Shown one piece after another: positions 54,933 through 63,276 of a DNA stretch of 64,000 bases; the stretch's first letter is position 1; each line of letters begins with the position of its first letter. Source of the stretch: Alkaliphilus pronyensis (GTDB lineage Bacteria; Bacillota; Clostridia; Peptostreptococcales; Natronincolaceae). The notes below the pieces were generated by a model, which saw only the letters and a program-made list of their open reading frames with translations, was not told the origin of the DNA and made no database searches. The DNA lies in NCBI RefSeq assembly GCF_009017275.1, contig NZ_WBZC01000012.1, positions 1-64,000 on the forward strand, given 5' to 3'. The translations under genes were made by a program, and so were the position numbers.

Positions 54933-57604
54933 TTTATATATCCCAGACCTTTCAAATACTCATTCAATTGATTCATTGTTTCTTCGCACTGATTTTCTAT
55001 CATTTCTTTGGAAACTGAATACTTAGCCCATAATTTTTCAATCGAACCGATTAACTGCCTCTTTTCAGCATTAAGATATCGAATCATTTCATCACTAATT
55101 TGATCGTAAAGCTTCTTTAAAATAAGTTCTTTAGATTTTTCCTCTGTTATCTGCCCACCGATAGCAAGTAGGACTTTGTCAGTATTATCAATTTTACTTT
55201 GTAGAGTACTTTTATCCTTCTTTAAAGCACTGATTTTTCGCTTATCACTTGAATTTTCTGGGTTCAATACACTATTCTCCTTGTCAATTTGTTGTATCAA
55301 TCGAGAATTTTCTGCAATAAACTCAGCACTACCCAAACGCTTTAACTGTATCTTTAACTCTAATTCATCAGCCTTCTTTTTTTGCTTAGACTTATTGTCT
55401 TTGATACGTTTATCTAGACCTAGTATTCTATACTGATGCTCTTCAAGTTTTTGTTTTTCTTTAACTGCAGATATTGAATTATTATCTTTGAGATCAGCAA
55501 TTTGGTCTTTTAAGATTTTTTTAATCAATGTTAAACTCAATGATTCTTCTTCATCTAATTCATAACTAGATTCTTCAAAAGCTTCCTCTATTGATTCCGA
55601 AAGCTCATTTTCAAGCTCTGAAATTTTGTTCTCTATAAACTCTATCTCATCAGCTTCATTTAGGAAAAATTCATTAATCAAATAGATATCTGGAATCAAA
55701 CTATGGTGCCATCCGGTAGAAATAATGGTCTTGAGATCATATTTTATATTTCCCCACCAATTCACAAAAACTCCAGCGGTTTGAAACTCTCCAAGTGTTC
55801 CTAGAGTTATGAGCTTATCTTTAATGGTATTTAGCAATTCCAGTCTCACTTCTGGCATTTTCTTTCCATCTCTTAAATCAGAAAAATCTTCTTTTGCCAC
55901 ATCCCACCACTCTTTTAACTTAATATGATGTTGAGAATAAATGGACTTAACAGTTTCAAGCCTATCAATTAGAACTTTAATATCACCCTTTGCCTTAATT
56001 TGATCATTAAATCGTAAATATCCTTCTCTATCATCAGAGAATGCTACATTAGTATCTAATTTAAACTTTGAAAGCTCATCATTTAAGGCATCTACTTCGT
56101 TCTGAGGAATACCTCCAATCAGATGACCTTGAACATCTTCAGGTTCTGGTTCAGGTGTATTATCTACGTACTTCCTGATATTAAGATCATAATCATGTTC
56201 TCTAACAATCTTTTCCTTATCAACGATCCTGCTGTATTTACATATTTCTATTTTATTTGTAAATACATAGTCAATTTTCTCTATATCCTCAGGTCTTAAT
56301 TTATTTTGAGCCTTACCTTCTGCATACTCTCTATCTGCATTAATAAATAATACCTTATCTTTCAAATCGTCTGGTTTATTTTTATTCACAACTAAAACAC
56401 ATGCAGGTATTCCCGTTCCATAGAATAAACCTGGTGGTAAGCTAATAATTGCCTCAATAATATCGTCTTCAATGAATATCTCTCTAATCAGCTTCTCTTT
56501 TCCACCTCTAAAGAGAACACCGTGTGGCATAACAGTTGCCATATGACCGTCAGGTTTTAAACATGCAATCATATGTTGAACAAACATTAAGTCAGCTTTT
56601 TTTCCTGTTTCAGGACACCACTCTCTGAACCTGTTTGGATATTTTACATTTGCCTTACTGTAATTTTGAGAAAATGGAGGATTTGCAAGAATTCTATCAA
56701 ACTTTATCAATTGCCCATCTTTTATATTCAAAGGATCTTCCAATGTATCACCATTTTCAATAGTGAATCTAGTGATATTATGCAGAATCATATTCATATT
56801 ACAAATTGACCAAACAGTTCCATTGGAATCTTGCCCGTATAGAGATAAGTCATTAGGATTTTGCCCCTGCTCTTCTACATACTGATGTGCTTGTATCAAA
56901 AAACCACCTGAACCAGCAGTTGGGTCATATATTGTATTACCTTCCTGCGGTTTTGTTATTTGAACTAGTAAGCGAACAACTTCAGCAGGCGTATAAAATT
57001 CGCCACCTTTTTTTCCTGCACTATCAGCAAAGTATTTTATTAAATATTCATATGCTGCACCCAACAAATCTGGAAACTCAAAATTATCATTAACCAATAT
57101 AAACTTTGGATTATTGAAATGATCCAAAAGGTCCTTCCATTTTTGATCCGTAATCTTTGTTTTCCCTTTTATTGCATTAAAATTGATGTTGTTTTTTAGA
57201 ACACCTGCCAATGCGTCATTTTCATCCTCAATAGCTCCTAACGCTTTATTAAGCATACTCCCAATATCTTGTTTCAAATCTTTCAAAGCAGGTACTTGCT
57301 CACCATTCTCATCAATCCAAGATTCATTCCATCTAGCTCTTACTGGTACAAAGAAGGTTTCGCCGTATGACGTTTTATCTTCTAATATTTCTTTCAATAA
57401 TTCAGGTTCATCTTTTAAATGACTATAATCTCTTTCCGATAAAATCTTACGTTTTAAATCAAATTCATCAGACATTCTTTTCAAAAACAACATTCCAAAA
57501 ATAAATTCCTTAAATTCAGATGCATCCATTTTACCTCTAAGAATGTCCGCTGCTTCTAGCAAAAAACGTTCAAGTTGAGCTAATGATATTTTTTCTTTAT
57601 TCAT
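54929..57604 (-). CDS. hsdM: Type I restriction enzyme M subunit, long form
   Basis: About 891 residues from ATG 57604 (GGAGG 8 bases upstream; an earlier start is unsupported). HsdM_N (about 1-150) is followed by the N6-adenine methylase with motif [13 protein letters not shown] near 228 and motif [13 protein letters not shown] near 310. Ordinary HsdM ends near residue 500-520. Here an extra 350 residues follow, with a conserved [20 protein letters not shown] block and a long coiled coil (about 640-870). Extended forms of this kind exist in Firmicutes; the added part probably shapes the complex. Confidence 0.93.
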   Translation of the reverse strand: MNKEKISLAQLERFLLEAADILRGKMDASEFKEFIFGMLFLKRMSDEFDLKRKILSERDYSHLKDEPELLKEILEDKTSYGETFFVPVRARWNESWIDENGEQVPALKDLKQDIGSMLNKALGAIEDENDALAGVLKNNINFNAIKGKTKITDQKWKDLLDHFNNPKFILVNDNFEFPDLLGAAYEYLIKYFADSAGKKGGEFYTPAEVVRLLVQITKPQEGNTIYDPTAGSGGFLIQAHQYVEEQGQNPNDLSLYGQDSNGTVWSICNMNMILHNITRFTIENGDTLEDPLNIKDGQLIKFDRILANPPFSQNYSKANVKYPNRFREWCPETGKKADLMFVQHMIACLKPDGHMATVMPHGVLFRGGKEKLIREIFIEDDIIEAIISLPPGLFYGTGIPACVLVVNKNKPDDLKDKVLFINADREYAEGKAQNKLRPEDIEKIDYVFTNKIEICKYSRIVDKEKIVREHDYDLNIRKYVDNTPEPEPEDVQGHLIGGIPQNEVDALNDELSKFKLDTNVAFSDDREGYLRFNDQIKAKGDIKVLIDRLETVKSIYSQHHIKLKEWWDVAKEDFSDLRDGKKMPEVRLELLNTIKDKLITLGTLGEFQTAGVFVNWWGNIKYDLKTIISTGWHHSLIPDIYLINEFFLNEADEIEFIENKISELENELSESIEEAFEESSYELDEEESLSLTLIKKILKDQIADLKDNNSISAVKEKQKLEEHQYRILGLDKRIKDNKSKQKKKADELELKIQLKRLGSAEFIAENSRLIQQIDKENSVLNPENSSDKRKISALKKDKSTLQSKIDNTDKVLLAIGGQITEEKSKELILKKLYDQISDEMIRYLNAEKRQLIGSIEKLWAKYSVSKEMIENQCEETMNQLNEYLKGLGYIK

Positions 57605-57691
57605 TCTATAATCCTCCAAGTATAACGGCCTATAAGCCAGTTTTTTACATAGTAAACATTTACTCGTACATTACAAATATTGCTAATTACT

Positions 57692-57720
57692 ATTTTAACG
57701 CTTAATTATACGATATGCAA
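57692..57720 (-). promoter_or_regulatory. Predicted promoter upstream of hsdM
   Basis: On the minus strand TTGCAT (57720-57715), a 17-base spacer and TAAAAT (57697-57692). A TATAAT also lies inside the spacer. The site is about 90-115 bases upstream of the hsdM ATG and would give hsdMSR its own start, separate from the fused M-S gene. Confidence 0.45.
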
Positions 57721-57761
57721 TCTTTCCACCGATTTTATTGTCCTATGAACAGGACAGTTCG

Positions 57762-59546
57762 TTAAAGCTTAAGTTCCTTCATGATTTCCTGATTTTGAGC
57801 TTCAAAATCTTCTTTTGCTTCTCTAATTTTTTGATAATAAGTTTGCTCATTTTTCTTAATACGAGCGCCAATAGTTTGAATGGTTTCTAAATCATAATCA
57901 GGAACTTCAATTGTTTCTAGCTTGCTGGCATTTATGACTTTGATGGTTGTTCCAGTTGTGACGTTTTCAAGGACCAATCTCCCAATTTCACTTTCAAGAT
58001 ATTTTTTTAGAACATATTGGTCATATTTGCTGCTGTTAACTCTGATTATGGTTAGATTGTTGGAAATGAAAGACTCCTTAAAATCATCCGGTACAATAAC
58101 AGCTCTTGAAGTTGTACCTTTAGATGTCAGAATAATATCTCCAGCCTTAATATCATATTTACCATACCAATTAACTTTCTTGTCTCTAATACGCTCTTCA
58201 TCGTCATATACAATGCCTTCTTCTTGGATATTCTTAATATTCAAGTAATAATGTGTTGGATTTCTACGAAGTGTCTCAAAATCGCTCTTACTTACTTGGA
58301 CACCTGGTAATACCTCTGCAACCTCCTTGAGCTGAATTGTCTTACCTAATGATTCCTCTATGACTTTGGCATTAATATAGACACTAGGATTTAAGTTGTA
58401 CTCGTTATCTGCAACAAAATCAGTATCCGTTAGTGTGCTGAATCCTTCTATTTCCTTATGTTCTTGTAGACAGCTTAGAATTTTATCAATGCCAACATCT
58501 GGGATCGTGTTCTGCCTTCTGTTAAGTCGCTCATATTCATTTGAAGCATCTACAAACATTATTTTCTTTTGTCTTTGATTACTTTTATTTTTATTGAAAA
58601 CAATCAAAGCAGTCTGTATTGAAGTTTCAGCATATAAACTTACAGGTAACAAAACGACAGCTTCAATCATATCAAGATTAACTATTGCTTTTCTGATACC
58701 ATGATCACTTGAGCGGAATAATGCTCCAGAAGCCGCTGTAACTATTGCTTTTCCAGTATCTTTTAGGGAATAAAGTCCAATTTGGTAATTCCCCCAATCT
58801 GCTGCAACTTTGCTAGGAAGTCCATATTCAAAAACTCTATTGTGATCTAGTGCTTTATTTAGAGAGAATGGCGCATCCATTAATACGTAGTCAAAACTAT
58901 TCTGTTTAACATTGCTTAGGTCATAAGCATCTTTGTTTTTAATATCAATGTTATACATGCCATTTATAAACATCAATATCCTTGAAAGGAGATACGTGTT
59001 CCTATTGATTTCTTCTCCACAATAGGAAAAGTCATATCCTTGATTGGCTTGTTTCAGGCTTAAGCCAATACCACCGTATCCCATAAAGTAATCTGCTACT
59101 GAATCATTATCTGATAACTTAACAAGCTTAGTCATTATCTGCTTGATTGATTTTGGTGTCAAAAAATTGTCATTACCGATATCAGTTTCTGTTAACAGCA
59201 TATTGATTAGCGTAATAATTTCGTCTTCTTTTTCTACGAATGAGCCGATTCTTTCCAACATTTCAAGTAAAACATTGTATTTGTTATCCCTAAGCCTATG
59301 ATTATCTAGAACTAATGCTTTAAGTACACCTTGTAAGGGATAGTATTCTTCTTCGATCTCATCGATCACATTGTGCAAGATGCTAGTAAAATCATACCGA
59401 TCTCTATCAATCAGTTTTTTTGATTTTAGTTCATACCATCTCAAAACTAGCGCTGAGGTAATAACTGTTCTAAAATCCACACTACTAGAACTCCCTCTAA
59501 TACTGTCTGCTAACTTGAAAAGCATACTCTCATAATTTACTGCCAA
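57762..59546 (-). CDS. Methylase-specificity fusion protein with degenerate methylase motif
   Basis: About 594 residues from a TTG at 59546 (GAGGTGA 5 bases upstream). The N-terminal 370 residues have an N6-adenine methylase fold: motif I is DYFMGYGGIGLSL near 157, but motif IV is LMDAPFSLNKAL near 222, with DAPF where NPP(F/Y) is expected. Later segments (AASGALFRSSDHGIRKAIVN, VLLPVSLYAETSIQTALIVF) are typical. The C-terminal 200 residues resemble an HsdS half (LPGVQVSKSDFETLRRNPTH and SKGTTSRAVIVPD). There is no paired R subunit. It may bind DNA without methylating, or have altered chemistry. It has its own strong promoter. Confidence 0.75.
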   Translation of the reverse strand: MAVNYESMLFKLADSIRGSSSSVDFRTVITSALVLRWYELKSKKLIDRDRYDFTSILHNVIDEIEEEYYPLQGVLKALVLDNHRLRDNKYNVLLEMLERIGSFVEKEDEIITLINMLLTETDIGNDNFLTPKSIKQIMTKLVKLSDNDSVADYFMGYGGIGLSLKQANQGYDFSYCGEEINRNTYLLSRILMFINGMYNIDIKNKDAYDLSNVKQNSFDYVLMDAPFSLNKALDHNRVFEYGLPSKVAADWGNYQIGLYSLKDTGKAIVTAASGALFRSSDHGIRKAIVNLDMIEAVVLLPVSLYAETSIQTALIVFNKNKSNQRQKKIMFVDASNEYERLNRRQNTIPDVGIDKILSCLQEHKEIEGFSTLTDTDFVADNEYNLNPSVYINAKVIEESLGKTIQLKEVAEVLPGVQVSKSDFETLRRNPTHYYLNIKNIQEEGIVYDDEERIRDKKVNWYGKYDIKAGDIILTSKGTTSRAVIVPDDFKESFISNNLTIIRVNSSKYDQYVLKKYLESEIGRLVLENVTTGTTIKVINASKLETIEVPDYDLETIQTIGARIKKNEQTYYQKIREAKEDFEAQNQEIMKELKL

Positions 59547-59603
59547 TATCCTCACCTCTTTTTTTAAGTATGTTCATAATTTATTTTATATTTCCGGAAA
59601 AAT

Positions 59604-59660
59604 GAGCAGTCATTCTGCTCTTTGTAATTCAATAATACACTAGCCGATTCTGTATGTCAA
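59604..59660 (-). promoter_or_regulatory. Strong promoter with operator-like hairpin for the M-S fusion gene
   Basis: On the minus strand TTGACA (59660-59655), a 17-base spacer and TATTAT (59637-59632), a near-consensus promoter. GAGCAG-5-CTGCTC (59604-59620) starts about 12 bases after the -10 box, at the expected start of the transcript, and could be an operator, a 5' hairpin or a weak terminator. Confidence 0.65.
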
Positions 59661-59742
59661 TAGTTATTTTTGAATTATGTGCATACTTAAAATTGAAGGT
59701 GCCTTTTTGTTTTCAATAACACTAAATATTAGAGTGAATAGT

Positions 59743-60219
59743 TCAAGGTATGCCATCGTGACATGGGGACCGTGACAAGCATTCTTCTAATAGTTCTTTA
59801 AAGTCTATTGTTGGTAAATCTATATTGATTGAAGCCTGATATGAGTAGTTAACATTCAAATAATTAGGCTCCGCATTTGAAACGTCAATAACATTATTAT
59901 CCTTGTCCCTCTTATCCTCAACTGGCTGTGTATTATCTTGCTCATCTTCCAAGACCTGCAGATAATATAGATTGGAACGTTGACCACCTTGTACGTGAAA
60001 GCGACTTTCACGCACAAGAAAACCTACTTCTTCAAGATCATTCAGTGCTCTTTGTACCGTTCTAGTACTGATATTACACTCCTTCGCAATTGTTTTAATC
60101 CCTGGAAAGCAAGTCCCCTCGCTATCAGCACGATTGATTAGATAAAATGCAACTAGTGTTGCTCTTTGAGTTAATTCCAAGGAATAAACTTTCTCTATTA
60201 AAAAACTTTTACTATTCAT
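59743..60219 (-). CDS. Winged-helix (HTH_36-like) protein of the conjugation block
   Basis: About 158 residues from ATG 60219 (GGAGGT upstream). It overlaps the end of the CpaE-like gene. The HTH is CFPGIKTIAKECNISTRTVQ, then RALNDLEEVGFLVRES (about 35-75), like replication-initiator and element regulators. The C-terminal half is acidic (EDEQDNTQPVEDKRDKDNN). The 3' end of the gene contains two copies of CGTGACA 14 bases apart. It may regulate transfer or replication of the element. Confidence 0.7.
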   Translation of the reverse strand: MNSKSFLIEKVYSLELTQRATLVAFYLINRADSEGTCFPGIKTIAKECNISTRTVQRALNDLEEVGFLVRESRFHVQGGQRSNLYYLQVLEDEQDNTQPVEDKRDKDNNVIDVSNAEPNYLNVNYSYQASINIDLPTIDFKELLEECLSRSPCHDGIP

Positions 60220-61240
60220 ACTTGACCTCCGATTTTCTAATAAATGGTTTAATGACTGTTGTCCATATGGATTCATTTGCATCCCCATCAAAATAATTAG
60301 GAGTGTAATTTGAAAAATAGATATCCTTATGAAGTTTTAAAAATTTGTGTTGATCTGGCTCTGCAACAAGAGAAAATATGGTGCTAAGTAATGTTGTATC
60401 TAACAGGTCCTTATATTTTTCAATGTCGTTTATCTCATATGGTTTACCCGTTGCACAAAGAACAGCTGCATCACAATTATTTCTAATAGCACTTATAATC
60501 TTATTATTGATAACCCCCATGTCATAAATAATAAAATCAAATTCATCATGACACTCTGAATGTAGCGAAAGGTATTTCACGCCATTATATAGAATGACAT
60601 CATCTTTCGATGTCATCCCCTGATAAAATGCTGGTAGTTTACTTAAATGATCATGTTCATTTGCTTCTACATAGCAAACCTTTGCTCCGATACTTGATAA
60701 GTAATTGGCAAGATTAATTGCCATGGTGGTTGTACCAACTCTGTTTTGCACTCCCGTGACAGCTATCTTTACATCTTTCTTTGAGAATTTATACAAATTA
60801 ACTGATGTATTCAGAGCATATTCATCAGGAGCAAGCTTTCGCATAATATCTCTCTTACTAATGCCTAAATCACTTATGGATTTAAGAAATTCTGATCTTA
60901 TAGATTCAATATCCTCGGCTATAACGATATTAAAAATTCCATTCTCAACAAGCTTAAGGGCTAGATCATGATGACTTTTCATGTCCTCAATATAAAATAT
61001 CATTCTCGAAGTGAACATCTTTTTATACGCGTTTACAGCTTCCATAATGTCACTGTTTGAATCTTTAATGGCATTAAGGTCAATAACTATATACTGAAAG
61101 TGATTTAAGCTTCTGAGATCTCCAAGGACAAACTGTCTAAGTGAAAAAGTACCAGATAGCTTCTTAATGATGATGCCATGCTCATCATTAAGAAAATCCA
61201 GCAAGTTGATTTGGTCATTACTCGTTAGGTATAAAAGCAT
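60212..61240 (-). CDS. CpaE/MinD-like ATPase with altered P-loop
   Basis: 342 residues. Residues about 1-125 look like a receiver-type domain (FIVIDLNAI-like strand, YIEDMKSHHDLALKLVENGI). Residues about 145-340 form a MinD/ParA-like fold with KIAVTGVQNRVGTTTMAINL. The expected Lys of the Walker A (GKTT) is replaced by Thr (GTTT), so ATP hydrolysis may be lost or altered. Later strands include CYVEANEHD and DFIIYDMGV. CpaE homologues guide tad/Flp pilus assembly, and here it stands beside VirB4 and a one-pass membrane protein. Confidence 0.75.
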   Translation of the reverse strand: MLLYLTSNDQINLLDFLNDEHGIIIKKLSGTFSLRQFVLGDLRSLNHFQYIVIDLNAIKDSNSDIMEAVNAYKKMFTSRMIFYIEDMKSHHDLALKLVENGIFNIVIAEDIESIRSEFLKSISDLGISKRDIMRKLAPDEYALNTSVNLYKFSKKDVKIAVTGVQNRVGTTTMAINLANYLSSIGAKVCYVEANEHDHLSKLPAFYQGMTSKDDVILYNGVKYLSLHSECHDEFDFIIYDMGVINNKIISAIRNNCDAAVLCATGKPYEINDIEKYKDLLDTTLLSTIFSLVAEPDQHKFLKLHKDIYFSNYTPNYFDGDANESIWTTVIKPFIRKSEVKYE

Positions 61241-61385
61241 CGTTTACACCTCCCTCCTGCTCAATTTGAAAGTCCTTTGGAAGTACAACATCAACTTCCT
61301 CTGGTTCATACATGAATAGCATAATAATGCCAATAACAACGATAACAATATAAATCATAAGTTCTATAACAAGTTTCTTCTTCAA
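61218..61385 (-). CDS. Small one-pass membrane protein (CpaE/VirB4 neighbour)
   Basis: 55 residues from a TTG at 61385 with AGGTAGG 8 bases upstream. A strong membrane span (IYIVIVVIGIIMLFM) follows a short basic start, then an acidic tail (EPEEVDVVLPKDFQIEQEGG). It overlaps the CpaE-like gene by 23 bases and lies 9 bases after VirB4, so it is part of this operon. It may be the remnant or short form of a CpaB/SAF-type pilus protein; that is a guess from position. Confidence 0.6.
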   Translation of the reverse strand: MKKKLVIELMIYIVIVVIGIIMLFMYEPEEVDVVLPKDFQIEQEGGVNDAFIPNE

Positions 61386-61394
61386 AACAATCGC

Positions 61395-63218
61395 CTACCT
61401 TCCTCCGGAATTTCCCATGAATTTAAATTTATAATCAGGAATCTGAAAATTGACATGGAGTCTTTTTGAGCCAATCATAACAAGGGCATTCCCTCTTTTC
61501 TTTTGTGCCAAAAGCTGTTCTTCTGCATCTGTCAGATTAAAAAGCTGTTTTGTTTCAATTAAGTTCATGCCATCACAACCCATTAATATTTTATAAGCAG
61601 GGATATCTAATAAGGCTTGTCCATACATTTTGACTTTAGGATCAAGAAAATCAACAACTGAATGTGAGATGATTGCGATTCCTGCTTCATACTTCCTTGC
61701 TCTTTTTTCTACATTTCTTAAGAATACCAATGACTGTGGGACATTGGGGTCAATCATCAGATAGCTTTCATCACAGATTAAGAGCACTGGTTCTGTTCGA
61801 TCTAAGCTCATCTGTTGCCAGCACCAAGTTAGGATATTGAAGTACTGAGTCCTTTTAATATTGTCACTGGTATTTTGAAGATCATGGGTATCTAAGCAAA
61901 TACATTTTGTTTTGGTCTCAATTGAACTTTTCCCATTCCATAAAAAAGCGTCACTACCAAGAGCAATATCTTGAAGCAGTAACGCCAGTTCTTCATATTC
62001 AGTTTGTTCATTTGATGATATCAGGTTATCCTTTATTTTTGCTTTCAAAAGCTCATACAAATCAAGAAACACGGGGAAATCTTCATTAGATAGCTTATTG
62101 ATATTAGTATCCCAATGGATTCCAAAGTTATTATAAAGCTCAATCAAAGCATTTTTAAGAATGGCCTTTTGCTTATCTGATATAGATGGCAAATATAAAC
62201 TAAAGAATATTTCAAGGTTTTTCATGTAAATGGCCATATCGCCCATGCCATTACCTTCATCCTTATAGTATTGATCATCTTCATCCACTGGTGTCGGTCT
62301 AATTTGAAGTGGATTAATTTTACCATTGATACCTCCACCAGCATTGATCCAATCACCATCAAGTGCCATACATAGCTCTCTCATTTCTCGTTCCGGATCA
62401 ATGAATATAATTTTTGTGCCCTTCATATACTCCGAAAGAGCAATATGCTTAACGACGGTACTCTTGCCAACACCAGCCACGCCCATAATCGTAAAGTTTG
62501 TGTTGGTTCTGTCATTGCCTCTTTTCCATGGATCAAGTACAACAAGACCACCTGTGTTATCTCGTCCAAAATAATAACCGGTACCGTCATTGTAACCAGA
62601 AGATGAAAAAGGAAAACCCCCGACAAAACTGCTCATTGGAATAACTCTTTTAAGAACTTCTCCTATGGATTCATCGAGGGTATAATATGGGGCAATGCTT
62701 TTGTAAGCATCTTCTTGTAAATTAGCCATGATTCTTAATTTTGCTTTGCTTGTTGCTATAATACTTTCTGCTTTTCTACAAATCTTTTGAAAGTTGTTAT
62801 CTTCCCTTGCTATGGCCATGATGGATATAATCATAGTTCCAACAGTTTCACCTTCCCTGTCAATTTGTAGCATGATTTTTTCACCATCAAGTGCGGCTTG
62901 CTCTGCTCTTTGTCTAATCAAAGGATCTTTGGCTGATTCCGCAGCACCTCTGTTTTGAATTACACTCTTTGATAATCCTGAAATAAATTCTCCATTATCA
63001 ATCGGAATGAAAGTAATACCGACCACCGTTCCTGGTATGTTTGTAATCTTAGCTAGCCATCCATAATCCACTTTTTGTGGGTACTTGACTACTCCATAAA
63101 TCCGACCTGTGTTTTCACCAATAATCAGACTGTTTCTTTTGATTTCAAGGCCGATTGGGGTGATGATGTTAAGTAGGGTATTATTTAAACTGCTTTGAAT
63201 ATTTTCAACTTTTTTCAT
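61395..63218 (-). CDS. VirB4-type conjugation ATPase
   Basis: About 607 residues from ATG 63218 (GGAGG 5 bases upstream). The N-terminal domain (about 1-210) with RQRAEQAALDGEKIMLQIDR is typical of Gram-positive VirB4/TcpF-like proteins. The ATPase has Walker A MGVAGVGKSTVVKH near 249, IIFIDPEREMRELC near 275 and Walker B PVLLICDESYLMID near 483, then AIISHSVVDFLDP. It powers assembly of the mating channel and substrate transfer. Unusually it is 56 kb away from the PrgI gene in this window. Confidence 0.92.
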   Translation of the reverse strand: MKKVENIQSSLNNTLLNIITPIGLEIKRNSLIIGENTGRIYGVVKYPQKVDYGWLAKITNIPGTVVGITFIPIDNGEFISGLSKSVIQNRGAAESAKDPLIRQRAEQAALDGEKIMLQIDREGETVGTMIISIMAIAREDNNFQKICRKAESIIATSKAKLRIMANLQEDAYKSIAPYYTLDESIGEVLKRVIPMSSFVGGFPFSSSGYNDGTGYYFGRDNTGGLVVLDPWKRGNDRTNTNFTIMGVAGVGKSTVVKHIALSEYMKGTKIIFIDPEREMRELCMALDGDWINAGGGINGKINPLQIRPTPVDEDDQYYKDEGNGMGDMAIYMKNLEIFFSLYLPSISDKQKAILKNALIELYNNFGIHWDTNINKLSNEDFPVFLDLYELLKAKIKDNLISSNEQTEYEELALLLQDIALGSDAFLWNGKSSIETKTKCICLDTHDLQNTSDNIKRTQYFNILTWCWQQMSLDRTEPVLLICDESYLMIDPNVPQSLVFLRNVEKRARKYEAGIAIISHSVVDFLDPKVKMYGQALLDIPAYKILMGCDGMNLIETKQLFNLTDAEEQLLAQKKRGNALVMIGSKRLHVNFQIPDYKFKFMGNSGGR

Positions 63219-63237
63219 TTTTTCCTCCAATAAAATA

Positions 63238-63264
63238 AGCACTATAGCCAAGAACTATAGTGCT
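63238..63264 (-). terminator. Intrinsic terminator between the SIR2 gene and VirB4
   Basis: On the minus strand the perfect 10-bp stem AGCACTATAG/CTATAGTGCT with a 7-base loop is followed by TATTTTATT. It lies 12 bases after the SIR2 gene stop and 20 bases before VirB4, so it insulates the cargo gene from the transfer genes. Confidence 0.75.
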
Positions 63265-63276
63265 CATTAGTTTTAA

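Noticed and set aside
57740-57755. GTCCT-6-AGGAC as the terminator of the M-S fusion gene.
   Set aside because: The stem is only 5 bp and no T-run follows on the minus strand, so it was not listed as a terminator.
57762-59546. Methylase-like gene as PglX of BREX or as a DISARM methylase.
   Set aside because: No BrxC, BrxL, PglZ or DISARM helicase is nearby, and the protein is a type I M-S fusion by layout.
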